Source: DATJPR01 sp035506295 (GTDB lineage: Bacteria; Bacteroidota; Ignavibacteria; UBA10030; UBA6906). Taken from it: a stretch of DNA of 39,935 bases. Shown here piece by piece: positions 14,569-22,651 of the stretch (within the stretch, counting starts at the first letter, position 1; each line of letters opens with the position of its first letter). The notes below the pieces were generated by a model, which searched no databases, was not told the origin of the DNA, and worked only from the letters and a program-made list of their open reading frames with translations. The stretch covers positions 1 to 39,935 of the forward strand of contig DATJPR010000206.1 in the NCBI GenBank assembly GCA_035506295.1. Reading direction: 5' to 3'. The position numbers and the translations under genes are program-made.

Positions 14569-16053
14569 ATGAATATTCTCCTCGTGAGTCCGGCGTATCC
14601 GGAGACATTCTGGTCATTCAAACACGCACTCCGGTTCGTTTCGAAAAAGGCCGGTCAGCCTCCCCTCGGCTTGTTGACCGTTGCAGCTCTTCTCCCGGAG
14701 GACTGGCAGAAGCGATTGGTCGATCTCAGCCTGACAGGACTCGGCGCTGATGATCTTCAGTGGGCTGACTATGTGTTTGTCGGAGGCATGTCCGTGCAAG
14801 CGGACTCTGCGCGGGAGGTGATTGCCCGCTGCAATGAAGCCGGTCGGAAGGTTGTCGCCGGAGGACCTCTCTTCACCGCACGGCCGGATGAGTTTCCCGG
14901 AGTCGACCACCTTGTCTTGAACGAGGCGGAAATCACGCTCCCTCTTTTTCTCGACGACCTCCGGAGCGGCCAGCCAAGGAAGCTCTACACCACAAGCGAC
15001 TGGGCGGATCTCTCCACGACTCCTCTGCCTCTGTGGGAGCTCATCGATCACCGTCAGTATGCAACGATGAATGTCCAGTATTCGCGGGGCTGTCCGTACG
15101 ACTGTGAATTCTGCGATATCACGGTGCTCTACGGGCGCCTCCCCCGCACGAAAACCGGGGCCAAGGTCGTCGCCGAGTTGAACGCCTTGTATGATATGGG
15201 TTGGCGGAGCCATGTGTTCTTCGTCGACGACAACTTCATCGGAAACAAAAACAAGTTGAAGAACGAGGTTCTTCCACAGATTATCTCGTGGATGGAAGAG
15301 AAACGGCACCCGTTTACCCTGGGAACTGAGGCCTCGCTCAACCTTTCCGATGATCCGGAACTGATGGATCTCATGTCACGGGCGGGATTTGAGGAAGTAT
15401 TCGTCGGGATTGAAAGTCCAAACGCGGAAAGCCTGGAGGAATGCAAGAAGATCCCGAACAAGAACAGAGACCTTCTGGGGAGCGTGCGGACTCTTCAGAA
15501 GGCCGGCCTGCAGGTTCAGGCGGGTTTCATCGTAGGTTTTGACCACGATCCGGAAACCATCTTTGAAACGCTGATCCGGTTCATTAAGGAAAGCGGTATC
15601 GTCGTCGCCATGGTAGGCCTGCTGAATGCGCCGATCAATTCGCGCCTCCATCGGCGGCTGGGCAAGGAGAACAGGCTGTTGAATACGTTCTCCGGGAACA
15701 ACACGGACTTCTCGATGAACTTCGTCCCGAAAATGAACTCCAAAGTGCTTCTTGATGGCTACCGGAAAATCCTTGCGACGATCTACTCACCGAAGGAGTA
15801 TTACAAACGAGTCATAGAATTTCTTAAGAACCACGAAACCCGGCAGCGACACGAAGTGTCTCTTCGTTTCGCCCACCTGAAAGCCCTCTCGAAGTCGATG
15901 CTGCTCCTGGGCGTCATCGGGAAAGAGCGCGTGTACTACTGGAGGCTCTTCTTCTGGACGTTGATCCGACGGCCCCGGCTCTTTTCGACGGCCATCACCC
16001 TAGCCATCTACGGGTTCCATTTCCGCCGGGTGTTTGAACAATACATCGAGTGA
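14569..16053 (+). CDS. B12-binding radical SAM protein (DUF4070 type)
   Basis: 494 residues. Residues 1-140 form a cobalamin-binding Rossmann domain (NILLVSPAYPETFW, QPPLGLLTVAALLP, VFVGGMSVQ). The radical SAM cluster motif CPYDCEFC has Cys at 175, 179 and 182, inside the usual QYSRGCPYDCEFCDI. The barrel has FFVDDNFIGNK and EVFVGIESPN. The C-terminus (GNNTDFSMNFVPKMN, IYSPKEYYKR) fits DUF4070, as in hopanoid methylase HpnP-like and related methyltransferases. Chemistry is probably methylation or another radical modification of a lipid-like substrate; the exact substrate is not readable. AAAGGG lies 4 bases before ATG 14569. It converges on the glycolipid-type operon, but a shared role is conjecture. 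Confidence 0.88.
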   Translation: MNILLVSPAYPETFWSFKHALRFVSKKAGQPPLGLLTVAALLPEDWQKRLVDLSLTGLGADDLQWADYVFVGGMSVQADSAREVIARCNEAGRKVVAGGPLFTARPDEFPGVDHLVLNEAEITLPLFLDDLRSGQPRKLYTTSDWADLSTTPLPLWELIDHRQYATMNVQYSRGCPYDCEFCDITVLYGRLPRTKTGAKVVAELNALYDMGWRSHVFFVDDNFIGNKNKLKNEVLPQIISWMEEKRHPFTLGTEASLNLSDDPELMDLMSRAGFEEVFVGIESPNAESLEECKKIPNKNRDLLGSVRTLQKAGLQVQAGFIVGFDHDPETIFETLIRFIKESGIVVAMVGLLNAPINSRLHRRLGKENRLLNTFSGNNTDFSMNFVPKMNSKVLLDGYRKILATIYSPKEYYKRVIEFLKNHETRQRHEVSLRFAHLKALSKSMLLLGVIGKERVYYWRLFFWTLIRRPRLFSTAITLAIYGFHFRRVFEQYIE

Positions 16054-16104
16054 CTCTTCTTCTCCTTGGCGTTCGGATGGGCGTTCTCTGACAGTCGGTC
16101 CGAA

Positions 16105-16140
16105 TTCCATGTGTGTGGACGCCCCTGCCTTGGCGGTCAC
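16105..16140 (-). pseudogene. Possible remnant of a second GT28-type glycosyltransferase gene
   Basis: On the minus strand this short stretch encodes VTAKAGASTHME, close to VITKAGASTLME (about residues 286-297) of the intact glycosyltransferase upstream. Of 36 bases 28 match, and five of the eight differences are silent third-position changes, as expected of coding homology rather than chance. The flanks carry no open frame matching the gene. If real, it is a decayed tandem duplicate; evidence is limited to this stretch and a loosely similar downstream segment. Confidence 0.3.
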
Positions 16141-16231
16141 TCCAATGGCAAGTTCCCCCCAAATTCCTCGTCCATCGTGGCGTCGATGCTTCCCCCCGAA
16201 AATCGTCCTCGGCACGGCGTCTTGTGTACAC

Positions 16232-17392
16232 TCACGCCGGCATGTTGGTGACAAGCCCCTGAATTCTGTTGTAGATGTATTCTGAGACCTGCCCCGTTCC
16301 CACTTCAGGCGGCTGGCGACTGTTCAACTCCTTCATGGCATGGAAGTCTCCCGAGCCATCGAAGAGCTGGTGCAGAACACCCGGGAGCTTGCGCAACCGG
16401 GGTTCAAAGATCCCTCGATGTGAACGCAGAAGGTAATCGACATTCCCCTTTTCCTGTTCCCAGATATATCGTGTGACGATGGGGGTCTTCCCCAGCGCGA
16501 GAATTTCCATGAGCGTTGAAGCGCCTGCTTTGGTGATCACGACGTCTGCAATTCTCAACAAGTCAGGGGCGTTGTCAACGTAGCCCAGCACGCGCAGACG
16601 AAGCTCGGGATGACGACGGGCAAATTCGGCAGCTCTCTTCTGCAGCCGCGCGTTTCTGCCGCAGATCAGGACAACGGCGGTCTTCGGAAACCGTCGGAAA
16701 ATGGCCCTCGCAATCTTCAATCCCCGGGGCATCCCGTCTCCTCCACCAAGAAGGAGGACGATTCGATCATCATCGGAGAATCCCATCGTTCTGCGAACAT
16801 CGCAGGCTGGCTCGTGCGATCGCGCCGAGGTCACGCGCTCGTCGAGAACGGACGGGAACACCTGCATCTGCTCCTCCGACAACCCGTAACGAAGGGCGGT
16901 TTGTTTCAGCTCGTTGCTGAAGAGCACCATCGTCTGGTCCTTGCGGAGGAACCAGAACGGGTGCGCGGTGAATGGATCGGTGACAATGGTGATCGTCGGG
17001 ACCTCGAGATGATGCTTCCGGAGCACGTCCAGAATAGGCGAGATAAGAAAGAAATGGAATATCGCGATGACGTCGGGAACCGTCCGAAGGATCGTCTGTT
17101 CAAGAGATCGACGCAATGCACGCGACACGAGCGCGCTATTGGCCCGCGCGACCGGGCGTATCTTCGTTACTCCGTAGAGAGCCTCATACACCCACAATGC
17201 CCTTGACTGTGCAAGGCGGTAGCCGTCTTCAAGAATTCGCCGGGGGATCGATCCTGCTCCCTCCAATCCATCGACGAGAATCGGCTCCACGCTTCCGGGG
17301 TAGGCGTAGCGCAGGTGCTGTTCGATGGCCCGGGCAGGCGCATAATGTCCGCCGCCGGTTTTGAGATAGCAGAGAAGGATCGTCGCTTTCAT
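16232..17392 (-). CDS. Glycosyltransferase of the MGDG synthase/GT28 type
   Basis: 386 residues with a GT-B fold. The N-terminal acceptor domain begins ILLCYLKTGGGHYAPARAIE, the G-G-G-H motif typical of monogalactosyldiacylglycerol synthase and processive diacylglycerol glucosyltransferases. The C-terminal donor domain has VLLLGGGDG and VVITKAGASTLMEI (K288), the GT28 nucleotide-sugar motif. It probably transfers a sugar to a lipid at the inner face of the cytoplasmic membrane. It is the last gene of the long operon, 10 bases after its neighbour. The convergent radical SAM gene ends 178 bases away, and the gap holds only a possible gene remnant. Confidence 0.85.
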   Translation of the reverse strand: MKATILLCYLKTGGGHYAPARAIEQHLRYAYPGSVEPILVDGLEGAGSIPRRILEDGYRLAQSRALWVYEALYGVTKIRPVARANSALVSRALRRSLEQTILRTVPDVIAIFHFFLISPILDVLRKHHLEVPTITIVTDPFTAHPFWFLRKDQTMVLFSNELKQTALRYGLSEEQMQVFPSVLDERVTSARSHEPACDVRRTMGFSDDDRIVLLLGGGDGMPRGLKIARAIFRRFPKTAVVLICGRNARLQKRAAEFARRHPELRLRVLGYVDNAPDLLRIADVVITKAGASTLMEILALGKTPIVTRYIWEQEKGNVDYLLRSHRGIFEPRLRKLPGVLHQLFDGSGDFHAMKELNSRQPPEVGTGQVSEYIYNRIQGLVTNMPA

Positions 17393-17402
17393 CGCACTCC
17401 TC

Positions 17403-18845
17403 TCAACGCATGATCGGTGAGGTTTCAGGCCTCATGGTTCCCGTGCGCAGCACCTCGAGGCATTTGAACGTGCCGAGCTTCCTTGCCTTGAGAAATCCGG
17501 ACCATGCCGCCTCGGCCAGGCGACCCTTTCGCAGGAGATCGAACAACCACTGGTGAACATAGTCCGGCTTCTCCTGGCGGATCCCACCCTGGATATCGAG
17601 GAGCCATTTCCGGTTGAACTTCTCCTGTGAACCGATCGCCGGCGTCATGATGATCGGGATCCCGAGCGCGCAATAGAAGGAAAGCTCGCTCGGCTTCGTC
17701 CACAGGATGTCAGTCTCCCGCAGAAGAGCGTTGAACCGATCGAAATATTCTTGAGGCGTATCGGCGCAGAGAATATGAAGATTCCCGGCCTCCGCGCCGA
17801 TCTCCTCTTTCACGTCCTCGAAGTACCTTTGGACATGTTCTTTTGTGCCCGACACCAGGTTCAGCCGTACTTCGCCTGCGATCAGTTTCTCCCGCAGGCT
17901 CAAGGCGATACGCCTGCCGATCTCCTTCAGCGCTCCCGCTCCTCCGACAGCATAGGTGATGGTCAACACGCGCTCGTGCTTTGGAACGCAGTTCTCCGCG
18001 CCGAGAAACTGCTCCACAGACGCTCCGAAGCGTGACCGAAAGCGGCCCCGCGGATCGAGGTAGAACAACCGTTGACCCAGATCGGCCTTCAGCGTTTTCA
18101 TTTCTCTGCCGCCGAGAAGCTCCGTGGGCAGGGGGAACCCGGTCAAAAAAATCCTCTCGTCCGGCACGCCGTAGCTTTTCAGACGCTGCACGGAACGGCC
18201 GCAGGGGGCAAAATACTCGATCCTGCTTTCCCACGGCTCCTTTGCAACCCAGACCCGGTTAAGGTCAGCGTCGCAAATGACGCAGTAGATCTTTTCCACG
18301 CCCGCGTTGTCCGCCGCAATGGCAGGCGCATAGAAGGACGTAATGAGTGGGAGGGTCTTCGATTTGATTCGTTCCAGCATGCCGCTGCAAAGGCCTTCCT
18401 TTACGAATGCGTGAAGGAGATTGACCTGAAACGTACTCTCGGAAAGATTTCGGATCGGATAAAAGGTGGGGATTTTCAGGAATCGGTCGAGAATGCCGAA
18501 GATGGGCTTCCCGATCACAGGGATGCTTCTCGCGCGGGAAAAAAGTTCGTAGATGCCAGTGAGTCGCCGCCACAGTTTCTTTTCGCTTTCCGTGGCGGAG
18601 TCGTTTTCACCGACGGAGATGATCTCTTCCTCTGCGATATGTTGGAACGGATGCACGGCGCGGCGATGGCCGAGGCCCATATCGGCCGCAACAACCCATG
18701 CCATCGTCGGCGCGCTCGAGTCGGATGCGCGTTCCCCGGAGCGCGATTCGTCCGGGAGCACATGCCGATCAGCGGAAACGTGGAGCTCGTGGACGTTTGT
18801 CGACGCAGTGTCTCTCATCTTCAGCCGCCGAGTTGTGAGATCCAT
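17403..18845 (-). CDS. GT-B-like glycosyltransferase-related protein
   Basis: 480 residues. The first 45 are hydrophilic and may be an extension. The core starts MAWVVAADMGLGHRRAVHPF, resembling the GxGH acceptor loop of the GT28/MGDG family. The C-terminal half has a second Rossmann-like part (TITYAVGGAGALKEIGRRIA, LHILCADTPQEY) and ILWTKPSELSFYCALGIPII, positioned like the nucleotide-sugar site. It is divergent, so activity is inferred from fold only. Start choice is open: ATG 18845 overlaps the TPR gene by 25 bases, while ATG 18818 follows its stop by 2 bases. With the next gene it makes a pair of glycosyltransferase-like proteins at the operon end. Confidence 0.65.
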   Translation of the reverse strand: MDLTTRRLKMRDTASTNVHELHVSADRHVLPDESRSGERASDSSAPTMAWVVAADMGLGHRRAVHPFQHIAEEEIISVGENDSATESEKKLWRRLTGIYELFSRARSIPVIGKPIFGILDRFLKIPTFYPIRNLSESTFQVNLLHAFVKEGLCSGMLERIKSKTLPLITSFYAPAIAADNAGVEKIYCVICDADLNRVWVAKEPWESRIEYFAPCGRSVQRLKSYGVPDERIFLTGFPLPTELLGGREMKTLKADLGQRLFYLDPRGRFRSRFGASVEQFLGAENCVPKHERVLTITYAVGGAGALKEIGRRIALSLREKLIAGEVRLNLVSGTKEHVQRYFEDVKEEIGAEAGNLHILCADTPQEYFDRFNALLRETDILWTKPSELSFYCALGIPIIMTPAIGSQEKFNRKWLLDIQGGIRQEKPDYVHQWLFDLLRKGRLAEAAWSGFLKARKLGTFKCLEVLRTGTMRPETSPIMR

Positions 18846-19555
18846 TCTTTTGCACGCTCCTGCATCCGCGGGTCCGATGCCAGCACGGGGGAAAGCTGGA
18901 CGGTGACCTCATATTCTCGGAGCGCGTCGTTGTTTCTTCCCATGGCCCGATACAGCGTCGCAAGTTCGAAATGATGTCGGATAACGCGCGGTGCGAGCTC
19001 GATCGCTTTCTCGAGCGCCCCCAGTGCCTCTTCATAACCGCCCTCCGGGAGACTGCCGAGAAAGATCGCGGCCAGCTGGCGCTCGAACCAGCTCACATTT
19101 CCCAACGCCATGTAAAACGACCCGAGAATCGAGTACGCGACATCATCAGTCGAATCCAGCGCGATCGCCCGATCGAGGTGTCTCTTGATTTCATTGCAGA
19201 GACGGACTTTGGTCTTTCCCCCGACGAACATGGCGATATTTCCCAGTGCGGCGGCAAGCCATGTGTGTCCCCCGGACGACATGGAGTCAATCCGAAGACT
19301 CGTCCGGGCATACGTTTCCGCCCTCCGGTAGAGGGATTCCCTGCGATCATCGGGCGCCGCATCTCCCATGCAAACGGACACGCGGGCAAGTCTCCAATAG
19401 ATGCAGGCCGAATCCATCGGTAGCGCGAGCATCGAATCATATTGTGCGATTGCCGCCGTGTACTCCCCGCGGGCGAACGCCTCATCTCCCGGGATCGATG
19501 GAACCGGGCGAGAGGATCCTGCGACAGCAAGGAGCATGAGCAGCAGGATCCTCAT
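18821..19555 (-). CDS. TPR protein, exported or membrane-anchored
   Basis: 244 residues. An N-terminal hydrophobic segment (ILLLMLLAVAGSS) precedes tetratricopeptide repeats: DEAFARGEYTAAIAQYDSML, HTWLAAALGNIAM, YSILGSFYMALGNVSWFERQ, GGYEEALGALEKAIELAP and HHFELATLYRAMGRNNDALR. The layout, with a conserved F-G/L-P-E-G-x-YEEAL segment, resembles the TPR of RMD1-like proteins. It probably acts as a scaffold on the periplasmic side for envelope assembly; its partner is unknown. Its start overlaps the desaturase-type gene stop by 4 bases (ATGA), indicating translational coupling within the operon. Confidence 0.75.
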   Translation of the reverse strand: MRILLLMLLAVAGSSRPVPSIPGDEAFARGEYTAAIAQYDSMLALPMDSACIYWRLARVSVCMGDAAPDDRRESLYRRAETYARTSLRIDSMSSGGHTWLAAALGNIAMFVGGKTKVRLCNEIKRHLDRAIALDSTDDVAYSILGSFYMALGNVSWFERQLAAIFLGSLPEGGYEEALGALEKAIELAPRVIRHHFELATLYRAMGRNNDALREYEVTVQLSPVLASDPRMQERAKEWISQLGG

Positions 19556-20334
19556 GATTCGCGTTTCTCCGGATCACGGAACGGGCGGAACGCATACGCA
19601 AGCTGCGAGAAGTAACCTGCAGGAAATCGCGTGTCGCCAATCCCGTAGCCTGCCGGTTTCGTTCGGGGAAGATAGTTCGTCTTGAACAGCCAATCCCAGA
19701 TCGCCAGCTTCGTGCTGAAATTCACTCCCCCGTGTGTGATCTCCCGGGCGTGATGCCACCGATGCATCTCCGGGCCGTTCAGGACGTATTGCAGGGGGCC
19801 GCTATGGACATCAAGGTTCGAGTGAATGTACATTCCCCAGACCGCGTCGATCATCCCTTTCACGAGGGGGAGTTCCGGGGAAGCGCCGAGGAGCGTCATC
19901 GGCAGGAATTCCACCGTTTGATTAATCAGGATCTCCAGGGCGTGCGACCGGGATCCGGCGAGCCAGTCGACGTCCTTCACCGAATGATGCGCTTCATGGA
20001 TGCGCCAGAGGATGCTCGAATGATGCTGCCAACGGTGAAAGAGATAGATGTACAAATCGTGAGCAACGAGGAAGAACACAACCTGAAGACCAATCGGCCA
20101 GGAGGACACCAGCGCGGACTTCGCCGCTGGCACACTGGCATCGATCCATCGTATCAACGCCCCGATGATCATGGCCAGGACATAGCTCTGGATGAAGGTG
20201 TACCAGATCAGGTCCGTCCAGAATCCCTCCCGCAGGACCTTCTGTCCGCGATCATACGGGAAGATCCGCTCGAGCCCGATCAACAGGAAGGCCCCGGCCG
20301 AGATGACCACAGGGGAGAGAACCTCAATGGCCAT
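19552..20334 (-). CDS. Sterol desaturase/fatty acid hydroxylase family membrane oxygenase
   Basis: 260 residues, integral membrane di-iron protein. The histidine clusters are complete: HDLYIYLFHRWQHH, HEAHHS and HRWHH, together with the conserved ILWRIHEAHHSVKDVDWLAGSRSH stretch given here in part only. Hydrophobic helices lie near residues 10-28, 45-65 and 80-100. Members hydroxylate or desaturate sterols, fatty acyl chains or carotenoids, or cleave ether lipids (alkylglycerol monooxygenase). Its place between sugar-acid genes and lipid glycosyltransferases suggests it modifies the lipid part of a glycolipid. ATG 20334 is chosen; an in-frame GTG at 20352 would add six residues. Both overlap the NeuB-like gene. 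Confidence 0.9.
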   Translation of the reverse strand: MAIEVLSPVVISAGAFLLIGLERIFPYDRGQKVLREGFWTDLIWYTFIQSYVLAMIIGALIRWIDASVPAAKSALVSSWPIGLQVVFFLVAHDLYIYLFHRWQHHSSILWRIHEAHHSVKDVDWLAGSRSHALEILINQTVEFLPMTLLGASPELPLVKGMIDAVWGMYIHSNLDVHSGPLQYVLNGPEMHRWHHAREITHGGVNFSTKLAIWDWLFKTNYLPRTKPAGYGIGDTRFPAGYFSQLAYAFRPFRDPEKRES

Positions 20335-21250
20335 TGCCGGACACCGCAACACGAGGCACCTGGACTCGAACGTCGGTGATCTTGCGGAGAGTCCTGCGCT
20401 TTTCGATTTCTCCTTCGTAGACCCGTTTGATGCCGTCGCCCATCGAGCGTTCGATATCCCGGATGTTCGACACGAGGCGCATAAAGCCGCTCACTTCCAC
20501 GGAAGCGGCCTGATCGCTTCCCCACATTGCCCGATCGAGCGTGATGTGCCGTTCGATGAATGTGGCTCCCAGCGAGACTGCAGCCCAGGTGGGGGCGAGC
20601 CCGACTTCGTGTCCCGAATATCCGATCGGGCAATCATCGTACGCATCCTTCAGCGTCCGGATCATTTTGAGGTTGAGTTCGTGCGGAGGGCAGGGATACA
20701 TCGACGTCGAGTGTGCGATCAGGAGCTGGTCCGTGCCGATGCTGTTCACGGCGAGATCGATTTCTTCGCGGGTGGACATCCCTGTCGACACGATCAACGG
20801 ACGTCCCGTGTCGCGCATCGCCTGCAGCAAATTGGTATCGGTGAGGGAGGCAGAGGCGGACTTATAGCAGGGCGGAGAGAACTGTTCCATGAACTTCACC
20901 GCCTCCTCGTCCCAGCAAGAGGCGAACCAGAGAATGTCGCGCTCGCGGCAATACCGGTCGATGGCGGCATATTCATCTTCGCGGAATTCGATCTTCTTCC
21001 TGTACTCGATGTAGGGCATCCTGCCCCAGGGCGTATCACGTTCAATCTCCCATTGGTCGCGCGGCACGCACAATTCGGGTGTGCGTTTCTGGAACTTCAC
21101 CGCGTCGGCACCGGAGAGGCATGCGCCGTCGATCAGCTTTCGTGCGATCGCAAGGCTTCCGTTGTGATTGATGCCGATTTCTGCAATCACGAACACTGGT
21201 TGATTGTCGCCGACAAGCCGGTTTCCGATTCGTACCACATTTCCCATCAT
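20324..21250 (-). CDS. NeuB-type nonulosonic acid synthase lacking the SAF domain
   Basis: 308 residues. NeuB enzymes condense phosphoenolpyruvate with a hexose-like aldose (free or phosphorylated) to a nine-carbon ulosonic acid. The TIM barrel is intact: AEIGINHNG (23-31), KFQKR (52-56), CWDEEAVKFME, YKSASAS, IVSTGMST, YSGHEVG (H214) and ERHITLDR (H235), the last two carrying the metal-binding histidines. The usual C-terminal antifreeze-like (SAF) domain of about 60 residues is missing; the protein ends soon after the barrel. The KdsC-like phosphatase next door suggests a phosphorylated product, as in Kdn-9-phosphate synthesis. ATG overlaps the phosphatase stop by 4 bases. Confidence 0.88.
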   Translation of the reverse strand: MMGNVVRIGNRLVGDNQPVFVIAEIGINHNGSLAIARKLIDGACLSGADAVKFQKRTPELCVPRDQWEIERDTPWGRMPYIEYRKKIEFREDEYAAIDRYCRERDILWFASCWDEEAVKFMEQFSPPCYKSASASLTDTNLLQAMRDTGRPLIVSTGMSTREEIDLAVNSIGTDQLLIAHSTSMYPCPPHELNLKMIRTLKDAYDDCPIGYSGHEVGLAPTWAAVSLGATFIERHITLDRAMWGSDQAASVEVSGFMRLVSNIRDIERSMGDGIKRVYEGEIEKRRTLRKITDVRVQVPRVAVSGNGH

Positions 21251-21825
21251 GTGTCCTTCCCATAGGTGACAATGGCTCCGGGCGTCACGCTCCTGCGTCG
21301 GTCGTCACTGCGTGGCTCCCGGAGCGCCAGGATATGGTCTGCAAATTCACGGAACGCGCCTTGTCCGCCACGTGTCCGGCAAACAAACTGCACCGCGTGC
21401 CGGATGGCAGAGACGGCGTCGGCCGGCGCGGCAGTCAGGCCGAACGCGCCGATCGCCGTGAGTATCCCCAGGTCATTCACGTCATCGCCGATGTACGCGA
21501 TCTGGCTCAGTGAGAATTTCGTTTGCGCGAGAAGAAGGTCCAGCTGCCGTCGCTTGTCACGCACCCCGAGATACACGTGGCGGATGCGGAGTTTCTCCGC
21601 CCTGCGCCGCACGCTCTCCGATTCTTCGCCGGTCATGATGCCGGTTTCGATGCCCGCCTGGCGGAGCAATTCGACCGCCATGCCGTCGCGGACAGAATAG
21701 CGCTTCAGCTCCTCTCCAAAGGAGGAATAATACACGCCGGTGTCGGTCAGTACGCCGTCATTGTCGGTCAGGACCAAATGAATGCGGCGGGCCCGTTGGG
21801 CGATATCTCGCTGCGTTTTCACCAT
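21247..21825 (-). CDS. KdsC-like HAD phosphatase
   Basis: 192 residues, HAD superfamily subfamily without a large cap. LVLTDNDGVLTDTG holds the nucleophile pair D21/D23, ETGIMTGEES the second motif, and YIGDDVNDLGIL the C-terminal acidic motif. Relatives release phosphate from Kdo-8-phosphate or from nine-carbon ulosonate-9-phosphates. Beside a NeuB-like synthase it probably dephosphorylates that enzyme's product. The frame is open far upstream (to 22278), but the real start is ATG 21825, overlapping the dehydrogenase stop by 7 bases, because recognisable sequence begins there. Confidence 0.87.
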   Translation of the reverse strand: MVKTQRDIAQRARRIHLVLTDNDGVLTDTGVYYSSFGEELKRYSVRDGMAVELLRQAGIETGIMTGEESESVRRRAEKLRIRHVYLGVRDKRRQLDLLLAQTKFSLSQIAYIGDDVNDLGILTAIGAFGLTAAPADAVSAIRHAVQFVCRTRGGQGAFREFADHILALREPRSDDRRRSVTPGAIVTYGKDT

Positions 21826-22628
21826 GCGCACCATCCGCCATCCACAACAAGGTTGGCGCCGGTCATGTATGCCGAGTCGTCGCCGGCAAGAAAAACGATC
21901 GCGCCCCGGTAGTCCATTGGTGTTGCCATTCGACCGAGTTGCGTCCTTCGCGCATAATTCATCACGAAGTGTTCGTCCTGTCCATTCTGCACGCCGCCAG
22001 GGCTGAGGCAGTTGGCGCGGACGCCGTTCGGTCCCCAATACGCCGCCAGGTATCGCGTGAAGGCGATGACTGCACCTTTGGTGGCGGGATAGGAGGGGGA
22101 CTTGAAAAAGCGCTGTGATCCATCGGGGTTTCTGTAGAGCGACTGGTCGGGGGCGACGATCCCGTACGTTGAGGCGATGTTGACGATACTGCCGGCGCCG
22201 CGTTCGGCCATCACGGTGCCGAAGACCTGGGAACAGAGGAACGTCCCGGTGAGATTGACGTCGATCGATCGCTGCCACTGCGCGAGGGGGTACTGCTCAA
22301 ACCGTGAGTCCTCCGCCGCGGTGCGGGGATGTTCCACCATATCGTTGATGGCAGCGTTGTTCACGAGGATATCGATCCGACCGAAGTCCTGGAGGATGCG
22401 GTCGCGGACGGCTTGAACGGAATCCGGCGCAGTGACATCCAGGGCGTATCCCTCCGCCCTGGGGACTCCACGCGCCGTCAACTCTCCTGCATAGCGTGTG
22501 CATGCCTCCTGGTCCAGATCAGTGACGACGACGTGCGCTCCCGCTTCCGCAAGCGCAATGCAGTGTTGTTTGCCGAGCAATCCGAGAGCTCCCGTGACAA
22601 TTGCGATACGGCCGTGCAAGGGAAACAT
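21819..22628 (-). CDS. Short-chain dehydrogenase/reductase
   Basis: 269 residues with the classical SDR pattern: cofactor motif TGALGLLG (12-19), NNAA (90-93) and catalytic S153, Y180, K184 (YPATK). The C-terminal VDGGW ending is typical. The segment around Y180 has an insertion (IVAPDQSLYRNPDG) that I associate with SDRs of surface-sugar loci such as PtmA, though this is memory and not a search. It probably oxidises or reduces a sugar intermediate, perhaps giving the carbonyl that the neighbouring aminotransferase aminates. ATG 22628 is preferred over the GTG at 22646, which lies only 5 bases after the preceding stop. Confidence 0.85.
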   Translation of the reverse strand: MFPLHGRIAIVTGALGLLGKQHCIALAEAGAHVVVTDLDQEACTRYAGELTARGVPRAEGYALDVTAPDSVQAVRDRILQDFGRIDILVNNAAINDMVEHPRTAAEDSRFEQYPLAQWQRSIDVNLTGTFLCSQVFGTVMAERGAGSIVNIASTYGIVAPDQSLYRNPDGSQRFFKSPSYPATKGAVIAFTRYLAAYWGPNGVRANCLSPGGVQNGQDEHFVMNYARRTQLGRMATPMDYRGAIVFLAGDDSAYMTGANLVVDGGWCAW

Positions 22629-22651
22629 CCTGTTCTTTTCCGGCACCGCTC

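Noticed and set aside
18072..18974. 300-codon plus-strand frame over the GT-B-like and TPR genes
   Set aside because: Spans the junction of two minus-strand genes and has no recognisable features.
20192..21265. 357-codon plus-strand frame opposite the NeuB-like gene
   Set aside because: Antisense shadow; the minus strand carries conserved NeuB motifs and coupled start/stop codons.
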